Part shown: positions 15,161 through 24,602 of the stretch, one piece after another
Layout of the letters: each line of letters begins with the position of its first letter
Numbering within the stretch: the first letter of the stretch is position 1
Source: Bradyrhizobium genosp. L
GTDB lineage: Bacteria > Pseudomonadota > Alphaproteobacteria > Rhizobiales > Xanthobacteraceae
NCBI RefSeq assembly: GCF_015624485.1
Contig: NZ_CP061378.1
Span: forward strand, 3,472,001 to 3,536,000
Direction: 5' to 3'
Length of the DNA: 64,000 bases
The notes under the pieces: generated by a model
What the model was told of the DNA's origin: nothing
Database searches by the model: none
Seen by the model: the letters and a program-made list of their open reading frames with translations, nothing else
Made by a program: the position numbers and the translations under genes

Positions 15161-15838
15161 ATGGAATTCGAGACGCTGGTCGAGACACGCAAAAGCGTGC
15201 GCGGGTTCAAGAAGCAGCCGGTCTCGCGGGCAACCATCGAGGAGATCATCGCGGTCGCCAAGCGCGCGCCGTCCTCGATGAACACCCAGCCCTGGCACGT
15301 CCACGTCCTGACCGGGGCGCCGCTCGAGGAGGTGCGCCGCCGCAACATGGAGGAGATGGTCGCCGGCGCCAAGGCGAAGCGCGACATCGTCAGCCATGGC
15401 GAATACCAGGGCGTGCATCGCGGCCGCCAGGTCGACATCGCCAAGAAGCTGTTCGGCGCGATGGGGATCGCCCGCGACGACAAGCCGATGCGGCAGGACT
15501 GGGTGCTGCGTGGTTTCCGCCAGTTCGACGCGCCGGTCTCGCTGGTCCTGACCTACGACCGGGTACTCGACCCCGGCGCGGTCTGCCATTTCGACCTCGG
15601 CGCGCTCTGCTACGGCATCGTGCTGGCGGCATGGGACCGCGGGCTCGGCAGCGTGATCAACGGCCAGGGCATCATGCGCTCCGACATCGTGCGTGAGGTG
15701 GCCGAGATCCCCGAGGACGAGGTGATCATGACCTGCGTCGCGATGGGCTATCCCGACGACGACTTTGCCGCCAACGCGGTGCGATCGGATCGCGAGGCCA
15801 ACAGCGATTTTGTCCGTTACGTCGGCTTTGCCGACTGA
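15161..15838 (+). CDS. nitroreductase-family protein
   Basis: The 225-residue FMN-dependent oxidoreductase begins MEFETLVETRKSVRGFKKQPV, the usual R-x-S-x-R-x-F/Y FMN phosphate-binding start. It has RAPSSMNTQPWHVHVL near residue 40, and later DLGALCYGIVLAAWDRGLGSVINGQG and the C-terminal CVAMGYPDDDFAANAVRSDR. Reduces nitro or enone compounds with NAD(P)H; the substrate is unknown. GGAGG at 15146-15150 supports the ATG at 15161. A longer frame upstream lacks this site. The next gene starts 18 bases downstream and may be cotranscribed. Confidence 0.92.
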   Translation: MEFETLVETRKSVRGFKKQPVSRATIEEIIAVAKRAPSSMNTQPWHVHVLTGAPLEEVRRRNMEEMVAGAKAKRDIVSHGEYQGVHRGRQVDIAKKLFGAMGIARDDKPMRQDWVLRGFRQFDAPVSLVLTYDRVLDPGAVCHFDLGALCYGIVLAAWDRGLGSVINGQGIMRSDIVREVAEIPEDEVIMTCVAMGYPDDDFAANAVRSDREANSDFVRYVGFAD

Positions 15839-15855
15839 AGCAGCGGGGCGAAGCG

Positions 15856-16776
15856 ATGCGACAGTGCCAGATGCTCCGCATCGTGTGCGCGGCGGCGCTG
15901 TTCGCCTTCGCTGGCTCAGTCGAGCAGGGTCGGGCAGAAGGCGTACGGCTCGATGAAATGCAGATTCTGGTGCCGAATTTCGGAATGCCCGGAGGCGGCA
16001 TCGTCGTGCTCGATGCGATCGTGCTGCGGCCCGATGACGGGCAGCCGCATCCGCTCGCGATGATCAACCACGGCTCGCCGCGCTCGGCGGAGGACCGGCC
16101 TTCGATGAGCCCGTACGGGATGTGGGCGCAGGCGGCCGAGTTCGCGCGGCGCGGCTGGGTTGCGGTGGCCGTCCTGCGCCGCGGCTATGGTGCGTCGAAA
16201 GTCGGTTGGGCCGAGACCTACGGGCCTTGCGGCAATCCCGATTACGAGCACGCCGGGCGCGCCGGCGCGGGCGACATCGCGGCTGCCGCCGTCTACATGA
16301 TGAAGCAGCCCTATGTCAGCCACAGCAAGTATATCAGCGTCGGCCGGTCGGCCGGCGGCTTTGCAACGGTGGCGTTGGCGGGGCGATCGACGAGCCTCGG
16401 TGCTGCCATCGTGTTCGCGCCGGGACGTGGATCGAGCGGCCCCGACAAGGTGTGCAACGAGGACAAGCTGGTCGAGGCGTTCGCGCAGTTTGGTCGGTTG
16501 TCGCGCATTCCCTTGCTTTGGGTGTCGGCCAAGAACGACCATTTCTTCGGACCGCGATTGGTCACCCGGATGACAAGCGCGTTCACCCAGGCCGGTGGCA
16601 ACCTGACGCTGGTTCGCACGCCGTCATTCGGCAACGACGGACATGATCTGTTCAGTGAAGACGGGACCGCGATCTGGGCGCCGATCGTCGACCACTTCCT
16701 CAGGGAAAACGGCCTCGCACAACGCGATCAATTGCTCGACATGCCACCACGGCCGGCACAATTGCGCGGCCGCTAA
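15856..16776 (+). CDS. secreted alpha/beta-hydrolase (dienelactone-hydrolase/S9-like)
   Basis: The 306-residue protein starts MRQCQMLRIVCAAALFAFAGSVEQGRAEG, a signal peptide. It has the alpha/beta-hydrolase landmarks AMINHGSPRSAEDR (oxyanion region), SVGRSAGGFA (nucleophile elbow G-x-S-x-G), a possible acid in VSAKNDHFF and the catalytic His in GNDGHDLFS near residue 255. Two Cys residues (CGNPDYEH, KVCNEDK) may form a disulfide. It lies 17 bases behind the nitroreductase gene. Substrate is unknown; an esterase or peptidase role is plausible. Confidence 0.82.
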   Translation: MRQCQMLRIVCAAALFAFAGSVEQGRAEGVRLDEMQILVPNFGMPGGGIVVLDAIVLRPDDGQPHPLAMINHGSPRSAEDRPSMSPYGMWAQAAEFARRGWVAVAVLRRGYGASKVGWAETYGPCGNPDYEHAGRAGAGDIAAAAVYMMKQPYVSHSKYISVGRSAGGFATVALAGRSTSLGAAIVFAPGRGSSGPDKVCNEDKLVEAFAQFGRLSRIPLLWVSAKNDHFFGPRLVTRMTSAFTQAGGNLTLVRTPSFGNDGHDLFSEDGTAIWAPIVDHFLRENGLAQRDQLLDMPPRPAQLRGR

Positions 16777-16911
16777 CCGCACCGCGGGATATTGTATTCC
16801 GTTTCATGAAACGCGCGCGCTCGTGAAGCGGCGCGCGTGCATTTTGCTGTTTTCACCGTGTCAAAATGCGTTACTGCTGCTTTGAAAACAACGGCACAGG
16901 CGAGGACAGCG

Positions 16912-18075
16912 ATGATCGATGACGAACAGACAGCCATGATCCGCGAGACGGTCGCGAAGTTCGTCGATCGCGAACTGATCCCGCTCGAGCCGCAATATCT
17001 GAAATCGCGGCTGCCCGGCAGCGATCACCCCGAACTCACCGGTGAGCAGCGCAAGCGGCTGCGCGACGTCTCCAAGGAACTGGGATTGTGGGGCCTCGAC
17101 GCGCCCGAGGATCTCGGCGGCCACGATCTGCCGACGCGCACGATGGCCGCGGTGCATGAAGAGCTCGGCCGCAGCTGCGTGCCGTTCGTGCTGCCGCCGG
17201 ACTCGCCGAACCTGCGCATGCTGCAGGCGGTCGGCACCGAGGCGCAGAAGAAGAAATACATGCAGCCCTATATCGAGGGACGCATGAGCTCGGCGATCGC
17301 GATCTCCGAGCCCGGCGCCGGCGGCGACCCGGCGGGCATGAAGACGCGCGGTGTGCTCGACGGCGATGAGTGGGTGATCAACGGCCGCAAGATCTGGATC
17401 AGCAATGCGCGCGCCGCCGACTTCATCATCGTGATGGCGCGGGTCGGCAACGACCAGCGCCAGGGCGGCATCACCTCCTTCATCGTCGAGAAGGGCACGC
17501 CGGGCTTCATCATCGAGCGCGAGATCCCGATGCTCGGCGGCGGCTCGACCTACGAGATCGTGTTCGAGGACTGCCGCATTCCGAAGGACTCAGTTCTCGG
17601 CGAGGTCGGCAAGGGCTACGCGCCGATGCAGCTTCGGCTGCGCACCCGGCGGCTCGAGATGGGCTCGACCTGCATCGGCATCGCCAAGCGCGCGCTCGAC
17701 ATGCTGTGCGAGCACGCCAAGCAGCGCGAGACCTTCGGCGTCAAGCTCGCCGAGCGCCAGGCGATCCAGTGGTGGATCGCCGATATCGCCACCCGCATGC
17801 ACGCCTGCCGGCTGATGGTGCGCGAGGCCGCCGACAAGACCGACCGCGGCGAGGATATCCGCCACGAGGCCTCGATGATCAAGGTGTTCGCGACCGAATT
17901 GGCCTATGAGGCCTGCGACCACGCCATGCAGACGCTCGGCGCGCTCGGCATGACGCTAGAGTTGCCGCTGAATGCGTTGTGGCAGAAGGCCCGCCTGATG
18001 CGGATGTATGAGGGGCCGAGCGAGGTCCATCGCCAGGCAATCGCCCGCCGCGTGCTCGGCCTGCGGGGCGGATAG
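16912..18075 (+). CDS. acyl-CoA dehydrogenase family protein
   Basis: The 387-residue flavoprotein oxidises acyl-CoA to the 2,3-enoyl-CoA. It has the two ACAD signatures: AIAISEPGAGGDPAGMKT with KIWISNARAADFIIVMARV (FAD/acyl site), and the C-terminal QTLGALGMTLELPLNALWQKARLMRMYEGPSEVHRQAIARRVLG, where the Glu of YEG is the usual catalytic base. The length fits the family. GAGGACAG precedes the ATG at 16912; the frame continues upstream but lacks a better site. There is no ETF or enoyl hydratase gene near, so the chain-length role is unknown. It converges with the chemoreceptor gene across a 31-bp perfect inverted repeat. Confidence 0.92.
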   Translation: MIDDEQTAMIRETVAKFVDRELIPLEPQYLKSRLPGSDHPELTGEQRKRLRDVSKELGLWGLDAPEDLGGHDLPTRTMAAVHEELGRSCVPFVLPPDSPNLRMLQAVGTEAQKKKYMQPYIEGRMSSAIAISEPGAGGDPAGMKTRGVLDGDEWVINGRKIWISNARAADFIIVMARVGNDQRQGGITSFIVEKGTPGFIIEREIPMLGGGSTYEIVFEDCRIPKDSVLGEVGKGYAPMQLRLRTRRLEMGSTCIGIAKRALDMLCEHAKQRETFGVKLAERQAIQWWIADIATRMHACRLMVREAADKTDRGEDIRHEASMIKVFATELAYEACDHAMQTLGALGMTLELPLNALWQKARLMRMYEGPSEVHRQAIARRVLGLRGG

Positions 18076-18087
18076 CGACCGTAGACC

Positions 18088-18166
18088 GTAGGATGGGTAG
18101 AGCGAAGCGAAACCCATCTCTTCGCTGAAAGAGTCGATGGGTTTCGCTTCGCTCTACCCATCCTAC
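18088..18166. repeat. 31-bp perfect inverted repeat between convergent genes
   Basis: Bases 18088-18118 and 18136-18166 are exact reverse complements (GTAGGATGGGTAGAGCGAAG... at the left end), separated by 17 bases. Arms of this text are common in Bradyrhizobium intergenic regions. Placed between two stop codons, it may act as a bidirectional terminator or an mRNA 3'-end stabiliser. Confidence 0.85.
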
Positions 18167-18176
18167 GGCTTCACGG

Positions 18177-20261
18177 CTACGCCGCCCGCACGTCGGCGAG
18201 GAAGCGGTTGACCTGACCGGCCAGGTCCTTCGATTGCGTCGAGAGCTGCTCGGCCGCGCCCAGCACCTGGGTTGCGGCGGCGCCGGTGTCGTCGGCGGCG
18301 TGCTGCACGCCCGAGATGTTGGAGTTGACCTCCTGGGTGCCGCGTGCGGCTTCCTGGACGCTGCGCGCGATCTCCTTGGTGGCCGAGCCCTGCTCCTCGA
18401 TCGCGGCCGCAATCGCGGTGCCGATCTGGTCGATCTCGGTGATGACGTCGACCACGTTCCTGATCGCCATCACGGTCTCGTCGCTGGCGGCCTGGATCGC
18501 CGCGATCTGCTCGGAAATCTCCGTGGTCGCCTTCGCGGTCTGGCCGGCGAGCGACTTCACTTCGGAGGCGACCACCGCGAAGCCGCGGCCGGCCTCGCCG
18601 GCGCGCGCGGCTTCGATGGTGGCGTTGAGCGCGAGCAGGTTGGTCTGGGCCGCGATGTTCTGGATCAGCGTCACCACGTCGCCGATCTTCTGGGCGCCCT
18701 CGGCGAGCGAACGTGCAGTATCGCCGGTGCGGCGGGCATGGTCGACGGCACGGGCCGCGATATCGGTCGAGGTCGAGACCTGGCGGGCGATCTCGGAGAT
18801 CGAGGAGGTCAGCTCCTCGGTCGCGCTCGCCACCGTCTGCACGTTGGTCGAGGTCTGCTCCGAGGCGGCGGCGACGACCGCGGCCTGGCGGTTGGTCGCG
18901 GCGGCGGTCGCCGACATCGACTGCGCGGTCTGCTCCATCACCGACGATGCCGCCGACAGGCCGCTGACCAGCTCCGTGACCTTGGTCTCGAAGGCGTGGG
19001 TGAGGTCGTCGAGCGCGCGGGCGCGGCGCATCTTGACGTCGTTCTCGGCCTCCTTCTCGAGGGCGAGCCGGTCGGCCTCGATCCGGTTGTCCTTGAAAAC
19101 CTGCACGGCGGCGGCCATCGCGCCGACCTCGTCGTTGCGCGCGGCACCGGGGATCGCTTCGGCGACCTCACCGGCGGCAAGGCGCGACATCCGGCCGGTG
19201 AGGGCGGCGATCGGATGGAGGATGCGGCGGCGGACCAGCACGATGAGGCCCAAGCTCGCCGCAGCGACGGCGAGAAGCCCGATCAGCGCCACCACGAAGC
19301 TGAAGCGCGCCGACGAATAGGCCGCGGCAAGCCCTTGCTCGGCATTGTCGTAGAATGCATCGCGCACGGTGACGATCGCGGCAAGTCCGACCTGCGATTC
19401 CGGATAGTAGGTGTCCAGATCGATCTCGTATCTGCCCGTCGCCGCGCCTTCCTTGGCGAGCTTCAGCGATTTGCCGAAGCGTTCGACGTAATCGGCCTGC
19501 ATCTTGCCGAGCGCCGCGGTGACGTTGGCTGATGTCGCCGGATTGTTGCGCAGCTCCTGCAAGGTCGAGAGGATCTGCTCGGTGCGGCCGGTGCTGCGGA
19601 ACAGCTCCTGCCGCTCGGTCTCGGTTGCGACGCGCTTGGCGCCGACCAGCGCCTTGTGCAGGGAGGCGTTGAGGCCGCCGATGTCGCGCAGCGTCCAGGC
19701 GACGTTGGCGTAACTCGCCTGCCGATAGGCGTTGCCGTCGAGGCCGGCGAGCCGGCGCACCTGCTCGTCGAGCAGCGCGGTGACGCCGGCATTGAACACG
19801 GAATTGTCGGCGACGATCTTGTTCGCTGCGGCGCGACGGGCATCGGCCGGGCCTGCCAGCGCCTTCTCGATCGCCTCGCGCAGCGCGGCGAACTTCGCCT
19901 TCAGCGCGTCGATCGCGCCAGCGACCGCCTCGCCGTCGTCGAGCGATCCGGGCAGGAGGCTGCGTACCTGGTTGACCTTGGCGAGCGCCCCGTCGGTGAG
20001 CTGGCGCTGCTTGTCGAGCTCGGCGATCTGCTTCTGGTCGATCGCGCCGGTGCCGCCGAGCAGCAGGTTGGTGGCGAAGCCGCGCTCGGGGTTCATGTAG
20101 CGCGGGATGTCGCCGACGGCGCGGACGATCTCGAGCCGGTTCTGCGCGGTCGAGACCTTGTCCATGGTCTGGTACTTGGTGACCGCGACATAGGCCGCAA
20201 GTCCGCCGCCGACCGCTGACAGTGAGACGATCGCGGCGGTCAGGAGAGTACCGATTTTCAT
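18177..20261 (-). CDS. methyl-accepting chemotaxis protein (HAMP + signalling domain)
   Basis: The 694-residue transmembrane receptor has one N-terminal TM ([25 protein letters not shown]), a periplasmic helical sensor of about 280 residues, and a second TM ([24 protein letters not shown]). A HAMP domain follows ([39 protein letters not shown]), then a coiled cytoplasmic signalling domain with the hairpin-tip segment [30 protein letters not shown]. The CheA/CheW partners are not in the window. Sensor ligand unknown; the periplasmic part resembles helical-bundle type 4HB/HBM sensors. The gene is convergent with the acyl-CoA dehydrogenase gene. Confidence 0.95.
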   Translation of the reverse strand: MKIGTLLTAAIVSLSAVGGGLAAYVAVTKYQTMDKVSTAQNRLEIVRAVGDIPRYMNPERGFATNLLLGGTGAIDQKQIAELDKQRQLTDGALAKVNQVRSLLPGSLDDGEAVAGAIDALKAKFAALREAIEKALAGPADARRAAANKIVADNSVFNAGVTALLDEQVRRLAGLDGNAYRQASYANVAWTLRDIGGLNASLHKALVGAKRVATETERQELFRSTGRTEQILSTLQELRNNPATSANVTAALGKMQADYVERFGKSLKLAKEGAATGRYEIDLDTYYPESQVGLAAIVTVRDAFYDNAEQGLAAAYSSARFSFVVALIGLLAVAAASLGLIVLVRRRILHPIAALTGRMSRLAAGEVAEAIPGAARNDEVGAMAAAVQVFKDNRIEADRLALEKEAENDVKMRRARALDDLTHAFETKVTELVSGLSAASSVMEQTAQSMSATAAATNRQAAVVAAASEQTSTNVQTVASATEELTSSISEIARQVSTSTDIAARAVDHARRTGDTARSLAEGAQKIGDVVTLIQNIAAQTNLLALNATIEAARAGEAGRGFAVVASEVKSLAGQTAKATTEISEQIAAIQAASDETVMAIRNVVDVITEIDQIGTAIAAAIEEQGSATKEIARSVQEAARGTQEVNSNISGVQHAADDTGAAATQVLGAAEQLSTQSKDLAGQVNRFLADVRAA

Positions 20262-20366
20262 GTGCTGCGCGCCATTCTGGACGAGGGAGGTGAGAGCGCC
20301 TCACTCGTACAGGGTGCGCATTAATCCCGGGTTTACGATGCCGGGCCCGGCGCCGGATCGGGACGC

Positions 20367-20615
20367 CTAATGCTCGTCGCCGTCTCCGCCTTTGGTCGCG
20401 GCCCGGTGCTGGGTCGCACCGCCCGCGCCCGGCTCGCCACAGGGAAGCTGGGTCCAGCTGCCGTCGGCGGCCTGCTGATAGGCCTGGCAGCCAACGGAGG
20501 CGGTGGTGGCCTTGTCGTCGGCCTTCTGATGGTCGGAACTCTTTGCCAGCGCGGGCGCGGCGAGGGCGGCAACGGCCGCGAGCGCGCCTGCGAAAACCAG
20601 CCTTGCGATCGGCAT
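20367..20615 (-). CDS. small secreted protein, 82 aa
   Basis: The protein starts MPIARLVFAGALAAVAALAAPALAK, a signal peptide. A hydrophilic segment SSDHQKADDKATTASVG follows, then CQAYQQAADGSWTQLPCGEPG with two Cys spaced 16 apart that could form a disulfide, and a Gly/Asp/His tail. AAGGAGA before the ATG at 20615 fixes the start. Function is unknown. It lies on the minus strand, upstream of (5' to) the chemoreceptor gene. Confidence 0.7.
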   Translation of the reverse strand: MPIARLVFAGALAAVAALAAPALAKSSDHQKADDKATTASVGCQAYQQAADGSWTQLPCGEPGAGGATQHRAATKGGDGDEH

Positions 20616-20808
20616 GTCGGGTTCTCCTTCTCGAAGCGAAGACATATCCAGAAAAGGAATTGGGCGATTTTGAGCCGCCATGCGGCGTCTCCGACGAATT
20701 GCTTAATGTCCGGAAAATAACCGGGACCGGCAGTTAACACTTGCACGCGGCGCGCCGTACCTTCCATCACAGGACGGTGCCGCCGCACCGTGATAGGATC
20801 GATGCCTC

Positions 20809-21399
20809 ATGGCCAACCGCATTCTCGTCTTCTACGGCTCCTACCGCTCCGACCGCATGGGCATCCGGCTCGCCCATTTCATCGTCGAGGGCTTTCGCGC
20901 CCGCGGCGACGACGTCGAATTGATCGACGCCAAGTCGATCGGCCTGCCGATGCTCGACCGGATGTACAAGGAATATCCCAAGGGGCAGGCGCCAGCGGCG
21001 CTCGAGACGCTGGCCGGGAAAATCCGCGGCGCGGACGGCTTCCTGTTCGTCACCGGCGAGTACAATTGGGGCGTCCAGCCCGGGCTGAAGAACCTCACCG
21101 ACCATTTCCTCGAGGAATGGTTCTGGCGTCCGGCGGCGATCGCGAGCTATTCGGCCGGGCGCTTCGCCGGTGCCCGCGCCGCCACCGCCTGGCACGGCAC
21201 GTTGTCGGAGATGGGCATGGTGGTGGTGTCGAGCACGGTCAGCGCCGGGCCGATCGCGCATACGCTGTCCGAGGACGGCAAACCGGTCGGCGAGGGCGGC
21301 AAGGCGCTGGAACGCGCCTTTCCGCGCTTTGCCGACGATCTTGCCTGGTGGATGGAAGCGGCAAGCGCGCAACGCGCGCGCAAGGCGCCGCCGTACTGA
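20809..21399 (+). CDS. NADPH-dependent FMN reductase
   Basis: The 196-residue flavodoxin-fold protein begins ANRILVFYGSYRSDRMGIRLAHF, the FMN-phosphate loop of the NADPH-dependent FMN reductase family, and has the second loop FVTGEYNWGVQPGLKNLTDHFLEEWFW. These are the GEYN/K-N-x-x-D blocks of this family. It reduces FMN or quinones with NAD(P)H. The SDR gene begins 25 bases downstream, so both may be one transcript. Confidence 0.9.
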   Translation: MANRILVFYGSYRSDRMGIRLAHFIVEGFRARGDDVELIDAKSIGLPMLDRMYKEYPKGQAPAALETLAGKIRGADGFLFVTGEYNWGVQPGLKNLTDHFLEEWFWRPAAIASYSAGRFAGARAATAWHGTLSEMGMVVVSSTVSAGPIAHTLSEDGKPVGEGGKALERAFPRFADDLAWWMEAASAQRARKAPPY

Positions 21400-21423
21400 G
21401 CGCAGCTCCGGAGTTCGGCAATC

Positions 21424-22206
21424 ATGAACCTGTTCACGTCCGCCTTCGATCCAGAGCGCGAGGTGGCGCTCGTGACCGGCGCCGGCAATGGCATCGGCCG
21501 CGCCATCGCGCAGGCTCTGGTCGGCGAGGGCGTGCGCACCGTGTTCGCCGATCTGCATGGGGACAGGGTTTCGGCGGCCATCGCTGCGGCCGCACGTCCC
21601 GAACTCGCGCTGCCCTGGGTCGGCGATCTCGCGCAACGCGAGGCCTGCGACGCCCTGCTGGCGCATGCGCAATCCGCGCTCGGGCAGGTGACGCACTTCG
21701 TCCACTCGGCTGCGCCGCCGCGCCGCGAAGCCGATCATGCGATGGCGGTCGACGACGAGACCTGGCGCCGGATGCATGCGGTCAATCTCGACGCCGGCTT
21801 TCATCTGTCGCGCGAACTGGCACGCGGGCTGATCGCTGCGAAGACACCGGGCTCGTTCCTGCTGCTGACGTCGCTGCATGCCGGCACGCCGCGCAACCTG
21901 CCGCATTACTCGACCGCGAAGGCCGGCATGGCGATGCTGGTGAAAGAGCTCGCCAAGAGCTGGGGCCGCTACGGCATCCGCGTCAATGCGCTGGTGCCGG
22001 GCGCGATCGCGGCCGGCGGCTTCGTCGCCGATCCCGCGCTTGCGAGGCACATCCCGCTGGGGCGGCTCGGGCAGGCCACAGATCTCGCGCCGATGGCGCT
22101 CGCAGTGCTGTCGCACAGACTGTCCGGCTACGTCACCGGCGCATCGATCGTGGTCGACGGCGGGTTGTCGCTGACCAACTGGTTTGCGCCGCCGGACCTT
22201 GAGTAG
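21424..22206 (+). CDS. SDR-family oxidoreductase
   Basis: The 260-residue short-chain dehydrogenase has the Rossmann motif VTGAGNGIGRAIAQAL (TGxxxGxG) near residue 17 and the catalytic Y-x-x-x-K as HYSTAKAGMAMLVKEL near residue 160, with SFLLLTSLHAG supplying the Ser. The usual NNAG motif is replaced by HSAAPP. The C-terminus VDGGLSLTNWF is family-typical. GGAG precedes the ATG. It follows the FMN reductase gene closely and probably shares its operon. The substrate is unknown. Confidence 0.9.
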   Translation: MNLFTSAFDPEREVALVTGAGNGIGRAIAQALVGEGVRTVFADLHGDRVSAAIAAAARPELALPWVGDLAQREACDALLAHAQSALGQVTHFVHSAAPPRREADHAMAVDDETWRRMHAVNLDAGFHLSRELARGLIAAKTPGSFLLLTSLHAGTPRNLPHYSTAKAGMAMLVKELAKSWGRYGIRVNALVPGAIAAGGFVADPALARHIPLGRLGQATDLAPMALAVLSHRLSGYVTGASIVVDGGLSLTNWFAPPDLE

Positions 22207-22215
22207 ACCGGCGCT

Positions 22216-22599
22216 TTACTCTTTCGCTCGGATGTAGCCCGCGAGCCGCGACTTCTGGTCGTTGCACCAGGTTGTCATGCCGGCGCGGCGCTGGTCGAGG
22301 TCGGTGGTCTGGGTTGCGATGGCGACATCGGTCATCAGGTCGTCGGACTGCTTCTCGCCCATCTTGCCGCCGGTGTGCAGGAAGGCGATCGCCTTGCGGA
22401 CCTGCTCGGTGGTGCCGTCCGGCAGGTTCATCTCCTGCGCCCTGGCCACGAGGTCCTGATAGACCAGATCGGTGCCGGGGCACTCGACCTTGGCGGCGAA
22501 GGCCTGCAGCACGTTCGTGACATAGGCCAAGCGCGGATCGGCGGCGTGAGCCGGGGTTGCAGCGATCGTCAGGCCGACGATCAGCAGGGCGTAGCGCAT
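22216..22599 (-). CDS. periplasmic hypothetical protein, 127 aa
   Basis: The protein starts MRYALLIVGLTIAATPAHAADP, a signal peptide cleaved after AHA. The mature helical part of about 105 residues has one Cys pair (KVECPGTD and TTWCNDQK). A GGAGG directly before the ATG at 22599 supports the start. It converges with the SDR gene, with the stops 9 bases apart. I do not recognise the family. Confidence 0.75.
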   Translation of the reverse strand: MRYALLIVGLTIAATPAHAADPRLAYVTNVLQAFAAKVECPGTDLVYQDLVARAQEMNLPDGTTEQVRKAIAFLHTGGKMGEKQSDDLMTDVAIATQTTDLDQRRAGMTTWCNDQKSRLAGYIRAKE

Positions 22600-22780
22600 G
22601 GAAGTCCTCCAATGTTTTAAGCGGTTTTTTGTAAGGCTAGCGTTAGCGGGAACCGACTGCAACTGCCAGGACACACTCGGCGGAGGAACCGATCAAACAG
22701 ACGTGTTCCAGTTAATGCTGCCACGTTTTCAGCACGATTTCGGCAGCAAGTGGCGCGAGTTGGCGCAGGGGAGATCGATC

Positions 22781-23404
22781 GTGTCGAAGTTGGGGCTTGC
22801 CGCGGCGCTGCTGGGATCGCTCGCGCTCGGCGGTTGCATGCAGGCGACGCTGTCGCCGGTGACGGACGCCGCGATGACGCCGCGCGATCGGCAATTGCTG
22901 GCGCATCCGCCTTACGCGGAGGCCAAGATCCCGGATCAGTTCCAGCGGCACATCGTCGACTACACACGCCGCGAAACGCCGGGCACCATCCTGGTCGATA
23001 CCGATGCGCGCTATCTCTATTACGTGATGCCGGGCGGCAAGGCGATGCGCTACGGCGTTGCGGTCGGCGAGGAGGCGATGGCGTTCTCCGGCGTCGCCAC
23101 CGTCGGTCGCATGGCAGAGTGGCCGGACTGGGTGCCGACCAAGGACATCCAGGAGCGGCTCGGTCCGTATCCGGCGCGCGTCGCCGGTGGGCCGGCCAAT
23201 CCGCTCGGCGCGCGCGGCATCTATCTCTACCAGGGCAACAAGGACACGCTGTATCGCATCCACGGTACCAACCAGCCCGAATATATCGGGCAGGCGATCT
23301 CGTCAGGCTGCATCCGGATGAACAATGCCGACGTCATCGACCTCTATCAGCGGGTCAAGCCGGGCGCGACCGTGGTCGTGCTGCCGCCCGGCCAGAGTGC
23401 GTAA
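22781..23404 (+). CDS. L,D-transpeptidase (YkuD-domain lipoprotein)
   Basis: The protein of about 207 residues begins at GTG 22781 with a lipoprotein signal (MSKLGLAAALLGSLALGGC, lipobox LGGC with Cys 19). The YkuD active site is clear: HGTNQPEYIGQAISSGCIRM, with His, then S-x-G-C-I-R carrying the catalytic Cys. L,D-transpeptidases make 3-3 cross-links in peptidoglycan or attach outer-membrane proteins to it. AGGGGAG precedes the GTG. A longer start at an upstream ATG would hide the lipobox. It lies next to two other envelope genes. Confidence 0.9.
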   Translation: MSKLGLAAALLGSLALGGCMQATLSPVTDAAMTPRDRQLLAHPPYAEAKIPDQFQRHIVDYTRRETPGTILVDTDARYLYYVMPGGKAMRYGVAVGEEAMAFSGVATVGRMAEWPDWVPTKDIQERLGPYPARVAGGPANPLGARGIYLYQGNKDTLYRIHGTNQPEYIGQAISSGCIRMNNADVIDLYQRVKPGATVVVLPPGQSA

Positions 23405-23407
23405 ATC

Positions 23408-23488
23408 GTAGGGCGGATTAGCCGAAGGCGTAATCCGCCGCCGCCTACCGGAAGGCTGGCGGATTACGCTTGCGCTAATCCGCCCTAC
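23408..23488. repeat. imperfect inverted repeat, second intergenic palindrome family
   Basis: Bases 23408-23439 (GTAGGGCGGATTAGCCGAAG...) pair with 23458-23488 over about 30 positions with a few mismatches and a one-base length difference. A single arm of the same family, nearly identical, occurs at 34891-34922. It lies between convergent genes. Confidence 0.8.
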
Positions 23489-23498
23489 ATTCTTCTTC

Positions 23499-24602
23499 TC
23501 AGCGCACCGGCATTGGCGGCCGCACAACCGGACCGCCATCATCTGCGTCAACCACGCTCGACTGCTGTTGCGTCGATTGCAGCGGCAGCGGCGCTGCGGT
23601 CTGCGGCGCGGATGACACGGGGGCGGGCAGTGGCGCGGCCGATGCCATCGGCGGCGGCGGAATGTAGGCCTGTGCCGGCCGGCGGATCGGCGGCGGCGCG
23701 ACCGCCGCGTGCGGGGCTGCGTGTGGAGGCGGCGTTGTCGCGCGCGGGCGCGGTGGCACCGGCCTCGGTTCGACGGCTCTGGCCTCGGTCGTCCTTGCGA
23801 CGCGCTGCGCCAGTTGATCCTGGCCGGCCTTGAGCTGTTCGATGCTCGCCTTGAGCTGCTCGACTTGCTGGCCCATCGATGCGAGATCGCGCGCCATCGA
23901 TTGCAGCAATTGCGTTTGATCCGGCGTGGCGGCGGTCGCAGCCGGTGCCGTCGCTACGGGCGCAGCGGTCGGCGCCGCGGGAGCGGGGGCTGGGGCGACT
24001 GGCGCAGGCGTTGCGGCTGCGACGTCTTGCGGCGGCGTGGCGGGAGTCGCTTCGGCTGCCGGCTGATCGGTGACAGCGGCTTGCGCAGCTGGCGCATTCG
24101 CCTGTTCGGGCGCGGGTGCAGCCCGGCCCGGGATCCACGAGGCGAGTTGCGCGACTTCGGGAGTCCACTCCGCGACCAGCTGCCTGGCGCGATCCCCATA
24201 GTGCTGCCACGCCGCGGCACCCATGGCGCTGACGATCGCGAACACGAACCAGAACAGCCGCACCGTCCATCTGTTACCGACAGGCGGCAGGCGGCCAAGC
24301 TGCGCGCCGTCGAGCCTGAAGTCCTCGGCGGGGGCTGCGGTGTGATACATCGGCGCCACCGGAGGAACAGGCGCAGCTGCGGCAGTCGCCATGACCGGAG
24401 GTACCGACGTGGGGGGAGCTGCCGCAGCTGGCGGCGTCGACAAGGGGGTGAAGCCTGGGCCGAAATAGGGCTCGCGAAAAGCGGGCGCAGTCGCGCCCGA
24501 CGGCGCAAGCGTGGGCGCAGCGTTATCCGGCCGCGCCGGCCCGAAATTGGGTTCGATCGCGAAAATATCGTGCGGATCAGCGTCTTTCAGTGTCGATTGC
24601 AT
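23499..24602 (-). CDS. Pro/Ala-rich single-pass membrane protein
   Basis: The 367-residue protein begins MQSTLKDADPHDIFAIEPNF and has a long Pro/Ala-rich cytoplasmic segment (about residues 25-90). One transmembrane helix follows at about 113-133 (VRLFWFVFAIVSAMGAAAW), then a second Ala/Pro-rich region, a predicted coiled coil (DLASMGQQVEQLKASIEQLKAG) and a Pro-rich tail. The layout suggests a bitopic, wall-spanning protein. The ATG at 24602 is chosen since the upstream frame is not coding-like. No enzyme motif is visible. Its neighbours are an L,D-transpeptidase and RlpA, so an envelope role is inferred. Confidence 0.75.
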   Translation of the reverse strand: MQSTLKDADPHDIFAIEPNFGPARPDNAAPTLAPSGATAPAFREPYFGPGFTPLSTPPAAAAPPTSVPPVMATAAAAPVPPVAPMYHTAAPAEDFRLDGAQLGRLPPVGNRWTVRLFWFVFAIVSAMGAAAWQHYGDRARQLVAEWTPEVAQLASWIPGRAAPAPEQANAPAAQAAVTDQPAAEATPATPPQDVAAATPAPVAPAPAPAAPTAAPVATAPAATAATPDQTQLLQSMARDLASMGQQVEQLKASIEQLKAGQDQLAQRVARTTEARAVEPRPVPPRPRATTPPPHAAPHAAVAPPPIRRPAQAYIPPPPMASAAPLPAPVSSAPQTAAPLPLQSTQQQSSVVDADDGGPVVRPPMPVR

